64,000 bases of DNA from Betaproteobacteria bacterium (GTDB lineage Bacteria; Pseudomonadota; Gammaproteobacteria; Burkholderiales; Burkholderiaceae_C). Position numbers and translations under genes: made by a program. The notes beneath the pieces are model-generated. The model was given only the letters and a program-made list of their open reading frames with translations. It was not told the origin of the DNA and ran no database searches. The stretch's first letter is position 1; each line of letters begins with the position of its first letter. Of the stretch, positions 16,659 to 24,896 are shown in pieces. The DNA is taken from positions 124,001 through 188,000 of the forward strand of contig CANGHH010000003.1 in the NCBI GenBank assembly GCA_947453725.1. Direction: 5' to 3'.

Positions 16659-17965
16659 AATCGATCCGCGTTCGATTGCTCGTCCTGCTGCTGGGCATGC
16701 TCGCCGTGGCCGCGCTGGCGATGGCCGGCGTGACCTACCGCAATGTGCTGGCGCAGACCGAAGCGCTGATGGACTACCAGCTGCGGCAGATGGCGCTGTC
16801 GCTGCGCGACCAGGGCGAGATCGCGCCCGACCAGGCCAGCGCGCTGGCCGACAAGGACCTCGATTTCGTCGTCCAGATCTGGAGCGCCGACGGCCGTGCG
16901 ATCTATGCCTCGCGCGAACACGAGCAGCTGCCGGCCAGCGCCTTGCTCGGCCTGGCCGATGTGACCGTGGGCCTGAAGGCCTGGCGCACCTTCAGCGTGG
17001 CGACCGGGCGGCGCGTGATCCAGGTCGCGCAGCCGCGGCAGATTCGCCAGCAGCTGGCCGCCGACGCCGCGCTGCACAGCATCCAGCCGCTGCTCGTCGT
17101 GGCGCCCGCGCTGGCGCTGCTGATGTGGTGGCTGGCCGCCTTGAGCCTGCGCCCGCTGCAGCAGGTGGCGCAGGCCGTCCGCGAGCGCGACACGCAGTCG
17201 CTGGCGCCGCTGCCGGGCGATGGCCTGCCCGACGAACTGGCGCCGCTGGTGCACGCGCTGAACGGCCTGCTGCAGCGCCTGGGGCAGGCGCTGGACGTGC
17301 AGCGCGCCTTCGTCGCCGACGCCGCGCACGAGCTGCGATCGCCGCTGACGGCGCTGAAGCTGCAGCTCGAGCTGCTGCAGCGGGCGCCCGACGCCGCGGC
17401 GCGCGAGGCTGCCGCGCGCGCCTTGGGCGACGGCATCACGCGGGCCGCCTGGCTGGTCGAACAACTGCTGGCGCTGGCGCGCAACGAGCCGGGCGCACCC
17501 GGCTTGCCCTTCGCTGCCGTGGACCTGGCCGAGATCGCCCGCCGGGCGCTGGCCGACACGGTGGCGCAGGCGCTGGCGCGCGGCAGCGACCTCGAGCTGC
17601 AGGCCGACAGCCCGGTGCCGCTGCAGGGCGACGCCGCTTCGCTGCTGGTGCTGGTGCGCAACCTGGTCGATAACGCGGTGCGCCACGCGCCGCCCGGTGC
17701 GCGCGTGCAGGTGCAGGTCGGCACCGCGGCCCAGGGCGCGGAGCTGGTCGTCGACGACGCCGGTGAGGGTATCCCGCCGGCCGAGCGCGAACGCGTCTTC
17801 GACCGCTTCTACCGCCGCAACCCGGCGGCCAGCGAAGGCAGCGGCCTGGGTCTGGCCATCGTGCGCACGGTGGCCACGCGGCACGGCGCCACGGTGGCGC
17901 TGAGCGACAGCCCGCTGGGCGGCCTGCGGGTGACCGTGCGTTTCCCGCACCGCCCGCCGGCTTAA
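16655..17965 (+). CDS. Sensor histidine kinase (QseC/PmrB/TctE-like)
   Basis: A 436-residue membrane kinase. Transmembrane helices at about 7-27 and 145-165 enclose a periplasmic sensor of about 115 residues, followed by a short HAMP-like linker. The H box FVADAAHELRSPLTALK carries the phospho-accepting His225. The N box (LVRNLVDNAVRHAP), G1 (DDAGEGIP) and G2 (GSGLGLAIV) of the ATPase domain are intact. The GTG start overlaps the regulator stop by four bases, giving a coupled pair. The adjacent protease gene and its tandem-repeat operator suggest that the pair responds to envelope stress; that is inference. Confidence 0.92.
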   Translation: MKSIRVRLLVLLLGMLAVAALAMAGVTYRNVLAQTEALMDYQLRQMALSLRDQGEIAPDQASALADKDLDFVVQIWSADGRAIYASREHEQLPASALLGLADVTVGLKAWRTFSVATGRRVIQVAQPRQIRQQLAADAALHSIQPLLVVAPALALLMWWLAALSLRPLQQVAQAVRERDTQSLAPLPGDGLPDELAPLVHALNGLLQRLGQALDVQRAFVADAAHELRSPLTALKLQLELLQRAPDAAAREAAARALGDGITRAAWLVEQLLALARNEPGAPGLPFAAVDLAEIARRALADTVAQALARGSDLELQADSPVPLQGDAASLLVLVRNLVDNAVRHAPPGARVQVQVGTAAQGAELVVDDAGEGIPPAERERVFDRFYRRNPAASEGSGLGLAIVRTVATRHGATVALSDSPLGGLRVTVRFPHRPPA

Positions 17966-18004
17966 TCCTGGCCTCATCGCCGGCTCACGCTGGCCTCATG
18001 CCGG
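17961..18004 (+). promoter_or_regulatory. Tandem 11-bp-period operator upstream of the DegP-like protease
   Basis: Four hexamers, CTTAAT (17961), CCTCAT (17972), GCTCAC (17983) and CCTCAT (17994), are each separated by exactly five bases (CCTGG, CGCCG, GCTGG, GCCGG). Direct repeats with an 11-bp period are the hallmark of OmpR-family regulators, and CTTAAT-N5-repeat is close to the PmrA/QseB box. The array starts over the kinase stop codon and is followed by a weak -10 candidate TAGTCT at 18010-18015. The obvious candidate ligand is the regulator encoded at 15957-16658. Confidence 0.62.
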
Positions 18005-18071
18005 CGGCCTAGTCTTCGCTCCATGCCGTCACCGGGATGGTCCCGCGTGGCGCCCTTTCCAAGGAGCGACG

Positions 18072-19601
18072 ATGAACCGCAAGCGAATCACCCGCCTGAA
18101 GACCTTGAGTGCTGCGCTGCTGGCCAGCGGCGTGCTGGCCGCTGGTGCGGCCCAGGCTTTCTCGCTGCCCAGCTGGCTGCAACCCGCCAAGCCCACCGCC
18201 CTGGCGCAGAACACGGCCGCGCCGACGGCCGCCCCGGCAACGGTGCCGCTGGTCCCCGCGCAGGGCCAGGTGCCCGACTACCGCGCGATCTTCAAGCAGG
18301 CCGCGCCGGCCGTCGTTGGCATCACCGTCGAAGGCCTGCACCGCCTGTCGGCGGAAGAGCAAGGGGCCCAGCCGGGCATCCCGCAGGGCCTGGAGAACGA
18401 CCCCTTCTTCCAGTTCTTCCGCGGCATGCCCGGCCTGCAGGGGCGCGGCGGCCGCGGCCCGCTGCCGCAGCAGCCGTTTCGCGGCCAGGGTTCGGGCTTC
18501 ATCATCAGCAGCGACGGCCTGATCCTGACCAACGCCCACGTGGTGCGCGACGCCAAGGAAGTGACGGTCAAGCTCAGCGACCGCCGCGAGTTCGCCGCCA
18601 AGGTGCTGGGCACCGACGCCGCCACCGACATCGCCGTGCTGCGCATCGCCGCCAAGGACCTGCCGGTGGTGCGCCTGGGCGACAGCCGCCGCATCGAGGT
18701 CGGCGACCCGGTGATGGCCATCGGCTCGCCCTACGGCTTCGAGCAGACGGCCACCAGCGGCATCGTCAGCGCCAAGGGCCGCTCGCTCCCGAACGACGCG
18801 GTGGTGCCCTTCATCCAGACCGACGCGGCCGTCAACCCCGGCAACTCCGGCGGCCCGCTGTTCGACGGCAGCGGCGCGGTGGTCGGCGTGAATTCGCAGA
18901 TCTATTCGCAGAGCGGCGGCTTCCAGGGCCTGAGCTTCGCCATCCCGATCGATGTGGCGCTGAAGGTGAAAAGCCAGATCGTCGCCACCGGCAAGGCCAG
19001 CCACGCCCGCCTCGGCGTGACCGTGCAGGACGTCAACCAGGCGCTGGCCGAATCCTTCGGCATCAAGAAGCCGGGCGGCGCGCTGATCGCCAACGTCAGC
19101 AAGGACAGCGCGGCCGCAGCGGCCGGTCTGAAAGCCGGCGACGTGGTGCTGGAGGTGAACGGCGAAGCCATCGAACGCTCGGGCATGCTGTCCAGCCTGA
19201 TCGGCCTGTCGGCGCCCGGCGAGCGGGTCAGGCTGAAGGTCTGGCGCGAGCGCGCCGCGCGCGATGTCGATGTCAAGCTGGGCAGCGCCGACAACCCGCT
19301 GGCGCTGGCCGAAGACGAAGGCAGCGCGGTGCAGGGCGGCGCCCTGGGTCTGGCGCTGCGGCCGCTGACGCGCGGCGAACGCCAGCAGGCGCAGGTCGAA
19401 GGGGGTCTGCTGGTCGAAGGCGTCAGCGGCCCGGCGGCGCGCGCCGGTGTCGCGGCCGGCGACGTGCTGCTGGCCATCAACGGCCAGGCGGTGCAGAGCG
19501 CCGAGCAGGTGCGCGAGCTGATGAAGGCCAAGCCCAAGCACATCGCGCTGCTGGTCCAGCGCCAGGGCGAGACGATCTTCGTGCCCCTGAAGCTCGGCTG
19601 A
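18072..19601 (+). CDS. degP: Periplasmic Do-family serine protease with two PDZ domains (DegP/MucD-like)
   Basis: A 509-residue HtrA protease. Signal peptide about residues 1-29 (MNRKRITRLK, hydrophobic core, AQA). A trypsin-like domain carries the catalytic triad His156 (TNAHVV), Asp186 (ATDIAVL) and Ser259 (GNSGGPLF), then PDZ1 (about 290-390, GGALIANVSKDSAA) and PDZ2 (about 410-505). AAGGAG lies six bases before the ATG. Degrades or refolds damaged periplasmic proteins. It lies behind a two-component pair with a tandem operator in between, so it is probably their target. Confidence 0.93.
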   Translation: MNRKRITRLKTLSAALLASGVLAAGAAQAFSLPSWLQPAKPTALAQNTAAPTAAPATVPLVPAQGQVPDYRAIFKQAAPAVVGITVEGLHRLSAEEQGAQPGIPQGLENDPFFQFFRGMPGLQGRGGRGPLPQQPFRGQGSGFIISSDGLILTNAHVVRDAKEVTVKLSDRREFAAKVLGTDAATDIAVLRIAAKDLPVVRLGDSRRIEVGDPVMAIGSPYGFEQTATSGIVSAKGRSLPNDAVVPFIQTDAAVNPGNSGGPLFDGSGAVVGVNSQIYSQSGGFQGLSFAIPIDVALKVKSQIVATGKASHARLGVTVQDVNQALAESFGIKKPGGALIANVSKDSAAAAAGLKAGDVVLEVNGEAIERSGMLSSLIGLSAPGERVRLKVWRERAARDVDVKLGSADNPLALAEDEGSAVQGGALGLALRPLTRGERQQAQVEGGLLVEGVSGPAARAGVAAGDVLLAINGQAVQSAEQVRELMKAKPKHIALLVQRQGETIFVPLKLG

Positions 19602-19619
19602 GGGGTCGCCTGAACCCGC

Positions 19620-20420
19620 TCAGAGGCCCAGAACGGCCTTGGCCCGGTTCAGGTTGGCGATGCGCGCGTCCAGGTGGGTGTGCGGGCCGTCGGCCAGGCC
19701 GTTGATGCGCTTGGTCACGGCCTTGACGTCGTCCTGCTCGGCCAGCGGCGCCAGGCCGCGGTCTTTCCAGAACCAGCAGGCGGCGTCGACGGCCACCAGC
19801 GGGTCGCTGGCCAGCAGTTCGGGGTGGGCGAGGTAGTCGACGCCGGTGTAGCGGCTGAAGGCGGTGTAGTTGTTGCGGCCGGTCAGCTGGATCAGACCCC
19901 GCCCCTTGTAGCGCACGCCGTCGCCGTCCTGGCTGTTGCCGAGGTCCTTGCGGCCTTCGTAGGCCGCGCCGCTGGCCAGCTCTTCGGTGTAGAGAAAATT
20001 GCCCGACTCCAGGCCGATCTGGGCCAGGAAGTGCGCCATCTGCAGCGGGCTGGTGATGCCGTAGGCCGTCATCCCCTGCACCAGCGGGTCGTAGAAGGTG
20101 GTGATGCGGCTGGCCAGCGCCAGCGGCAGCACCACCGCCAGCTTTTCCTCGGAAGGGCCGGGCGGCAGGCCGGCGAGCAAGGCGCGCAGCGTGGCGTCGC
20201 CGGGGGCCACGATGCCGTCGGATTCGGCCTGCCCCATCACCACGGTCTCGAAGGCGATGATCGCGTTGATGGTGTTCGGGCCGATGCGGCCGTCGGTGGA
20301 CAGCGCGTGGGGGCGGGGCTCGGGGAAATGCGCCATGTTCAGGTTCAACAGGATCTGCAGGGCGGCCACGTCGGCCAGGTCGTTGCGGCCGCCGCGGCCG
20401 ACGCTGAAGGCAATGCACAT
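19620..20420 (-). CDS. GH19 family lysozyme/chitinase with N-terminal peptidoglycan-binding domain
   Basis: A 266-residue protein. Residues about 5-85 form a PGBD-1-like peptidoglycan-binding domain ([12 protein letters not shown] ... [16 protein letters not shown]). From about residue 95 it is a class I chitinase-like GH19 domain with the catalytic Glu138 in QIGLESGNF, then the [15 protein letters not shown] landmark. There is no signal peptide, and the [14 protein letters not shown] start resembles cytoplasmically made endolysins and type VI effectors. The reverse-strand GGAGA upstream supports the start. No phage or secretion genes are nearby. Most likely cuts peptidoglycan rather than chitin, by analogy with bacterial relatives. 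Confidence 0.85.
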   Translation of the reverse strand: MCIAFSVGRGGRNDLADVAALQILLNLNMAHFPEPRPHALSTDGRIGPNTINAIIAFETVVMGQAESDGIVAPGDATLRALLAGLPPGPSEEKLAVVLPLALASRITTFYDPLVQGMTAYGITSPLQMAHFLAQIGLESGNFLYTEELASGAAYEGRKDLGNSQDGDGVRYKGRGLIQLTGRNNYTAFSRYTGVDYLAHPELLASDPLVAVDAACWFWKDRGLAPLAEQDDVKAVTKRINGLADGPHTHLDARIANLNRAKAVLGL

Positions 20421-20526
20421 GGGAAGTCTCCGGGGTAGGCTCCAACAGCGGAGCTCGGCCCAGGCTAGCCGGGGCCCGGGCGGTGGTCCATCCCGCAGGT
20501 CGCAGCATGCGGCAAACTCATGGCCC

Positions 20527-21705
20527 ATGAAGACGAACAGCCAGACCACCAGCGAAGCGCGGGGCGGACCGCTGCACGGCCTGCGGGTGATCGAGCTGGC
20601 CAGCATCGGCCCCGGCCCGCTGGCCTGCATGCTGCTGGCCGACCTGGGCGCCGATGTCGTGCGCATCGACCGCCTGGCGCCCAGCGGACTGGACCTGGCG
20701 CTGCAGCCCGAGCACCAGGTCAACGGCCGCGGCCGGCGCTCGGTGGCGCTGGACCTGAAATCACCAGCCGGTCGTGAAGCGGTGCTGCGGCTGATCGCCA
20801 CCGCCGACGTGCTGATCGAGGGCTTCCGCCCCGGCGTCACCGAAAGCCTGGGCCTGGGTCCGGCCGATTGCCAGGCGGTCAACCCCGGCCTCGTCTACGG
20901 CCGCATGACCGGCTTCGGCCAGACCGGGCCGCTGGCCGGCGCCGCCGGCCACGACATCAACTACATCGCGCTGACGGGCGTGCTGCACGCCATCGGGCCG
21001 GCTGGCGGCGCGCCGGTGCCGCCGCTGAACCTGGTCGGCGACTACGGCGGCGGTGCGCTCTACCTGGCCTTCGGCGTGATGGCGGCGCTGTACGAACGCC
21101 AGCGTTCCGGCCTGGGGCAGGTGGTCGACGCGGCGATGGTCGACGGCGCCTCGTCGCTGGCCTCCATCTTCCACGGTCTGCAGGCGGCCGGCGGCTGGAG
21201 CGACGAGCGCGGCGCCAACCTGCTCGACGGCGGCGCGCCTTTCTACGCCACTTACGAAACGGCCGACGCCCGGCACATCAGCCTGGGCGCGCTGGAACCC
21301 AAGTTCTTCCAGCTGCTGGCCGACGCGCTGGGCCTCGACCCGCGCTTCGTGCGCGGCCAGTACGACCGCCGCTTGTGGCCCGAGATGCGTGGGGCCATCG
21401 CCGCCGCGGTGCGCTTGCGCAGCCGCGACGACTGGTGCGCGCGGCTCGAAGGCAGCGACGCCTGCTTCGCGCCGGTGCTGACTTTTGCCGAGGCCGCGCA
21501 GCACCCGCACGCCCGAGCGCGAACCGCCTTCGTCGAAGTCGCCGGCCTGGTGCAGCCGGCGCCCGCGCCGCGCTTCAGCCGCACGCCGGCGGGCCAGCCG
21601 CAAGCCGCGCCGATCGATGGCCAACACACGGCTGCCGTGCTCGGCGAAGTCGGCTACAGCGCGGCCGAGATCGCCGCGTTGATCACCGAAGGAATTGCCC
21701 GATGA
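20527..21705 (+). CDS. CaiB/BaiF CoA-transferase family protein, alpha-methylacyl-CoA racemase type
   Basis: A 392-residue family III CoA enzyme. The start [31 protein letters not shown] is canonical. The landmarks [11 protein letters not shown] (catalytic His region) and NLVGDYGGG (catalytic Asp region) are those of alpha-methylacyl-CoA racemases rather than CoA transferases. No Shine-Dalgarno is clear before the ATG at 20527; homologues start close to this Met. Its stop overlaps the Nudix-MBL gene (ATGA). The racemase makes 2-methylacyl-CoA epimers available for beta-oxidation. Confidence 0.87.
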   Translation: MKTNSQTTSEARGGPLHGLRVIELASIGPGPLACMLLADLGADVVRIDRLAPSGLDLALQPEHQVNGRGRRSVALDLKSPAGREAVLRLIATADVLIEGFRPGVTESLGLGPADCQAVNPGLVYGRMTGFGQTGPLAGAAGHDINYIALTGVLHAIGPAGGAPVPPLNLVGDYGGGALYLAFGVMAALYERQRSGLGQVVDAAMVDGASSLASIFHGLQAAGGWSDERGANLLDGGAPFYATYETADARHISLGALEPKFFQLLADALGLDPRFVRGQYDRRLWPEMRGAIAAAVRLRSRDDWCARLEGSDACFAPVLTFAEAAQHPHARARTAFVEVAGLVQPAPAPRFSRTPAGQPQAAPIDGQHTAAVLGEVGYSAAEIAALITEGIAR

Positions 21706-23372
21706 GCCACCCGATGAAGCACCCGCACACCACGCCCGCCGACGCCCGCCGTGCGGCTTCGCTGCTGCTGCTGCGCGATGGCGCAGACGGCCTGGAAGTG
21801 CTGATGCTGCGCCGCGCCGAACGCGCCGGCGACGCCGGCAGTGGCGCGGCCGTCTTCCCCGGCGGTTTGCTCGACGCCCGCGACCGCGCCGCCCATGCGC
21901 ACTGCGTCGGTGCCGACGACGCCGCGCTCAGCGCCCGCCTGGGCCTGCCCGAGGGCGGCCTGGATTACGCCGTCGCCGCGCTGCGCGAAACCTTCGAGGA
22001 AGTCGACCTGCTGCTGGCCGCCGCCGACTTCGACGCCGCCGCGCTGCAGCCCTGGCGCGAGCGCCTGCAGCAGGGGCAGGCCGGGATGGCCGACTTCTGC
22101 GCCGACACCGGTCTGCAGCTGGACGTCAGCGGCCTGCACTACCACAGCCACTGGCTGACGCCGCCGGGCGCGCCCAAGCGCTTCGACACGCGCTTCTTCG
22201 CGACCCGCGCGCCGGCCGGCCAGACGCCGCGCGCCGATGCCCGCGAAGCCCAGGCCCTGATGTGGCTGACGCCGCGGGCGGCGGTGGCCCTTCAGCGCGA
22301 CCTCAAGCTGCTCCCGGTGACGCTGCGCACCCTGCAGGAACTGGCGCAATGGCCTGACGCCGACAGCGCCCTGGCGGCGATCGCCGCCCGCACCGAATTC
22401 CCGCTGATGATGCCGCGCCGCGCACTGGGTCCGAAAGGCCTGCGCGCCGTGCTGCCGGATGAGTTCGCCTACGCCGAGATCGGCAAGCTCGACCCCGAAG
22501 GCCGCGCCGATGCCTCGTGCGAACTGCTGCCCGGCCGTGCGGTGCGCCTGTCGCCGCGCATCCTGCGCATCACCGCGCCCAACCCCGGCGTGATGACCGG
22601 GCCTGGTACCAACACCTACCTCGTCAGCGACAGCCAGGGCCAGGGCTGGACCGCCATCGACCCGGGGCCCGCAAGCGACGAGCACCTGCAGACCATCCTG
22701 GTCCTGCTTGCCGCCTTGCCGGGCCCGCTGCAGCGCATCCTGGTCACCCACACCCACCGCGACCATTCACCCGGCGCGGCGGCCTTGTCGCAGGCCACCG
22801 GCGCGCCGGTCTCGGGCCGCTTCGCCGCCCACCCGATGTGGCAGGACGAAACCTTCGCGCCGGCCCACCAGCCGCAGCATGGCGAGCGCATCGTCATCGG
22901 TGCCGACACCACCCTGCGCGTCATCCACACGCCCGGCCACGCGTCCAACCACCTGTGTTTCCTGCTCGAGGAAGAACGCCTGCTGTTCACCGGCGACCAC
23001 CTGATGCAGGGCAGCACGGTGGTCATCAACCCGCCTGACGGCGACATGGCGGCCTACCTGGCCAGCCTGCGCGGCCTGCTCGACGAAGACCTCGAATGGC
23101 TGGCCCCCGGCCACGGTTTCCTGGTCGCGCAGCCGCAGCCCGTGATCGCCAAGCTGATCGCCCACCGGCTGCGCCGCGAGGCCAAGGTGCTGGCTGCGTT
23201 CGACCGCGTGGGCGGCAGCGCCACGCTGGCGGCGCTGGTGCTGCAGGTCTACGACGACGTGCCGGCCGCGCTTCACGGCGTGGCCGAACGGTCCTTGCTG
23301 GCCCACCTGCTGAAGCTGCAGGCCGACGGTGCTGTCGTGCTGGCGGGCGAGCGGTGGGTGTCAGCCGGCTGA
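21702..23372 (+). CDS. Nudix hydrolase fused to a metallo-beta-lactamase-fold hydrolase
   Basis: A 556-residue two-domain protein. Residues about 15-235 are a Nudix domain of the NUDT19-like type: FPGG, a long insert, then RETFEEVD, where the usual EExG ends in Asp and the Glu before the helix is absent. Residues about 275-480 are an MBL domain with [20 protein letters not shown] and APGHG, all zinc ligands present, followed by a LACTB2-like winged-helix tail (to 556). NUDT19 relatives split CoA derivatives and LACTB2-type proteins cut nucleic acid or esters. Coupling to the racemase gene suggests a CoA-thioester or CoA-turnover role; this is inference. The 3' end overlaps bpt by 12 bases on the other strand. 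Confidence 0.85.
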   Translation: MSHPMKHPHTTPADARRAASLLLLRDGADGLEVLMLRRAERAGDAGSGAAVFPGGLLDARDRAAHAHCVGADDAALSARLGLPEGGLDYAVAALRETFEEVDLLLAAADFDAAALQPWRERLQQGQAGMADFCADTGLQLDVSGLHYHSHWLTPPGAPKRFDTRFFATRAPAGQTPRADAREAQALMWLTPRAAVALQRDLKLLPVTLRTLQELAQWPDADSALAAIAARTEFPLMMPRRALGPKGLRAVLPDEFAYAEIGKLDPEGRADASCELLPGRAVRLSPRILRITAPNPGVMTGPGTNTYLVSDSQGQGWTAIDPGPASDEHLQTILVLLAALPGPLQRILVTHTHRDHSPGAAALSQATGAPVSGRFAAHPMWQDETFAPAHQPQHGERIVIGADTTLRVIHTPGHASNHLCFLLEEERLLFTGDHLMQGSTVVINPPDGDMAAYLASLRGLLDEDLEWLAPGHGFLVAQPQPVIAKLIAHRLRREAKVLAAFDRVGGSATLAALVLQVYDDVPAALHGVAERSLLAHLLKLQADGAVVLAGERWVSAG

Positions 23373-24116
23373 TGGCGGCGGCGCCGCGTCTTGCCAGCGA
23401 CCGTCCAGCAGCAACTGGTGGGGCCTGAACTGCGACTTGTAGGCCATCTTGGGGCTATCCGCGATCCAGTAGCCGAGGTAGACGTAGGGCAGCTTCAGCA
23501 GCCGCGTCTGTTCGATCTGCCATAGCACGCTGTAGGTGCCGTAGCTGGCCTCGTCGTCGGGCTCGTAGTAGGTGTACACGGCCGAGATGCCGTCGCTCAG
23601 CACGTCCAGGATCGAGACCATCTTCAGCACGCCGGGGCTGCCGTCCTCGGTGGGCTCGCGGAACTCGACCAGCCGTGAATTGACGCGGCTTTGCAGCAGG
23701 AACTGGGTGTACTGGTCGACGCTGTCGTGGTCCATGCCGCCGCCGCTGTGGCGGCCGCTCTGGTAGCGCAGGTAGAGCTGGTAATGCTCGGCCACGAAGC
23801 CCAGTCGCAGCACGCGGGCCTTCAGCGTGGCGTGGGCCTTGCCGGCGCGGCGCTGGCTGCGGCTGGGCGTGTAACCGTCCACCGGCACGCGCATCGGCAC
23901 GCAGGCGCGGCAGCCGTCGCAATACGGGCGGTAGGTGAACAGGCCGCTGCGCCGGAAGCCGGCGGCCACCAGGCTGGAGTAGGTTTCCGCGTGGATCAGG
24001 TGGCTGGGTGTGGCCACCTGGGAGCGGGCCTGGCGCTCGGGCAGGTAGCTGCACGGATAGGGCGCCGTTGCGTAGAACTGCAAGGAGCCGAGCGGCAATT
24101 CGTTCGGGTGGGTCAC
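23361..24116 (-). CDS. bpt: Aspartate/glutamate leucyltransferase (Bpt)
   Basis: A 251-residue ATE1-like leucyltransferase of the N-degron pathway; it adds Leu to proteins with N-terminal Asp or Glu so that ClpS/ClpAP can destroy them. The start [28 protein letters not shown] and the [14 protein letters not shown] cysteine cluster are diagnostic, and the GNAT-fold C-terminal half ([26 protein letters not shown]) is intact. The ATG overlaps the aat stop by four bases. Confidence 0.95.
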   Translation of the reverse strand: MTHPNELPLGSLQFYATAPYPCSYLPERQARSQVATPSHLIHAETYSSLVAAGFRRSGLFTYRPYCDGCRACVPMRVPVDGYTPSRSQRRAGKAHATLKARVLRLGFVAEHYQLYLRYQSGRHSGGGMDHDSVDQYTQFLLQSRVNSRLVEFREPTEDGSPGVLKMVSILDVLSDGISAVYTYYEPDDEASYGTYSVLWQIEQTRLLKLPYVYLGYWIADSPKMAYKSQFRPHQLLLDGRWQDAAPPPSAG

Positions 24117-24883
24117 GCGCGGTGGGGGTGCTGCGGAAGGGGCTGCAGGGGCGTCGGGACCAGCAGATCCCAGGCGGCTTCATCATAGGTCCAAGGCGCG
24201 ACGTCCGGCTCGGCCAGGGCTGCCGCCAGGTGCCTTTCGAAGGCCGCACGCGGGATCTCGTGGCCGCCGAAGGACGCCAGATGGCCGGTGTTCTGCTGGC
24301 AGTCGATCAATACGATGCCGCGCGCGCGGCAGGCAGCGACCAGCGCGGCCAGCGCGACCTTGGAGGCATCCGCGCGATGCGCGAACATCGACTCGCCGAA
24401 GACCATGCGTCCGATGGCGATGAAGTACAGGCCGCCGACCAGCCGGCCGTCGACCCAGGTCTCGCAGCTGTGCACGCGGCCGGCGCGGTGCCAGGCGGTG
24501 TAGGCGCCGATGATGGCCGGCACGATCCAGGTGCCGTCCTGGCCTTCGCGCGGCGTGCCGGCACAGGCGGCGATCACCGCCGGGAAGTCGCTGTCGAAGC
24601 GCAGTTCGCAGCCCGGCGTGCGGCGGAAGCGGCGCAGCGTCTTGCGCATCGTCTGCGACAGGTGGAAGTCGGCCACCGGCAAGACCATGCGTGGGTCGGG
24701 GCTCCACCACAGCGCGGGCTGGCCCGGGCTGAACCAGGGGAAGATGCCTTTGCGGTAGGCCTCGTCCAGCCGTTCCGGGGTGATGCGGCCGCCGGCAGCA
24801 ACGAGGCCCGGCGTGTCGCTGTCGGGCCCGAGCGCCAAACGGGTGGGCGGCAGCGGCGTGCTGTCGTCGATCCAGTTCAACAT
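24113..24883 (-). CDS. aat: Leucyl/phenylalanyl-tRNA--protein transferase (Aat)
   Basis: A 256-residue enzyme that transfers Leu or Phe from aminoacyl-tRNA to proteins with N-terminal Lys or Arg. Diagnostic segments are [67 protein letters not shown] and [15 protein letters not shown]. It sits directly upstream of bpt with an ATGA overlap, so both transferases of the bacterial N-degron pathway are made from one message. ClpS is not in the window. Confidence 0.95.
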   Translation of the reverse strand: MLNWIDDSTPLPPTRLALGPDSDTPGLVAAGGRITPERLDEAYRKGIFPWFSPGQPALWWSPDPRMVLPVADFHLSQTMRKTLRRFRRTPGCELRFDSDFPAVIAACAGTPREGQDGTWIVPAIIGAYTAWHRAGRVHSCETWVDGRLVGGLYFIAIGRMVFGESMFAHRADASKVALAALVAACRARGIVLIDCQQNTGHLASFGGHEIPRAAFERHLAAALAEPDVAPWTYDEAAWDLLVPTPLQPLPQHPHRA

Positions 24884-24896
24884 GACGGTCTTCGGC

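Noticed and set aside
17968..18005. Two 22-bp-spaced copies of CTGGCCTCAT as a simple direct repeat or recombination scar
   Set aside because: The finer 11-bp period with four hexamers explains the pattern better and fits an operator.
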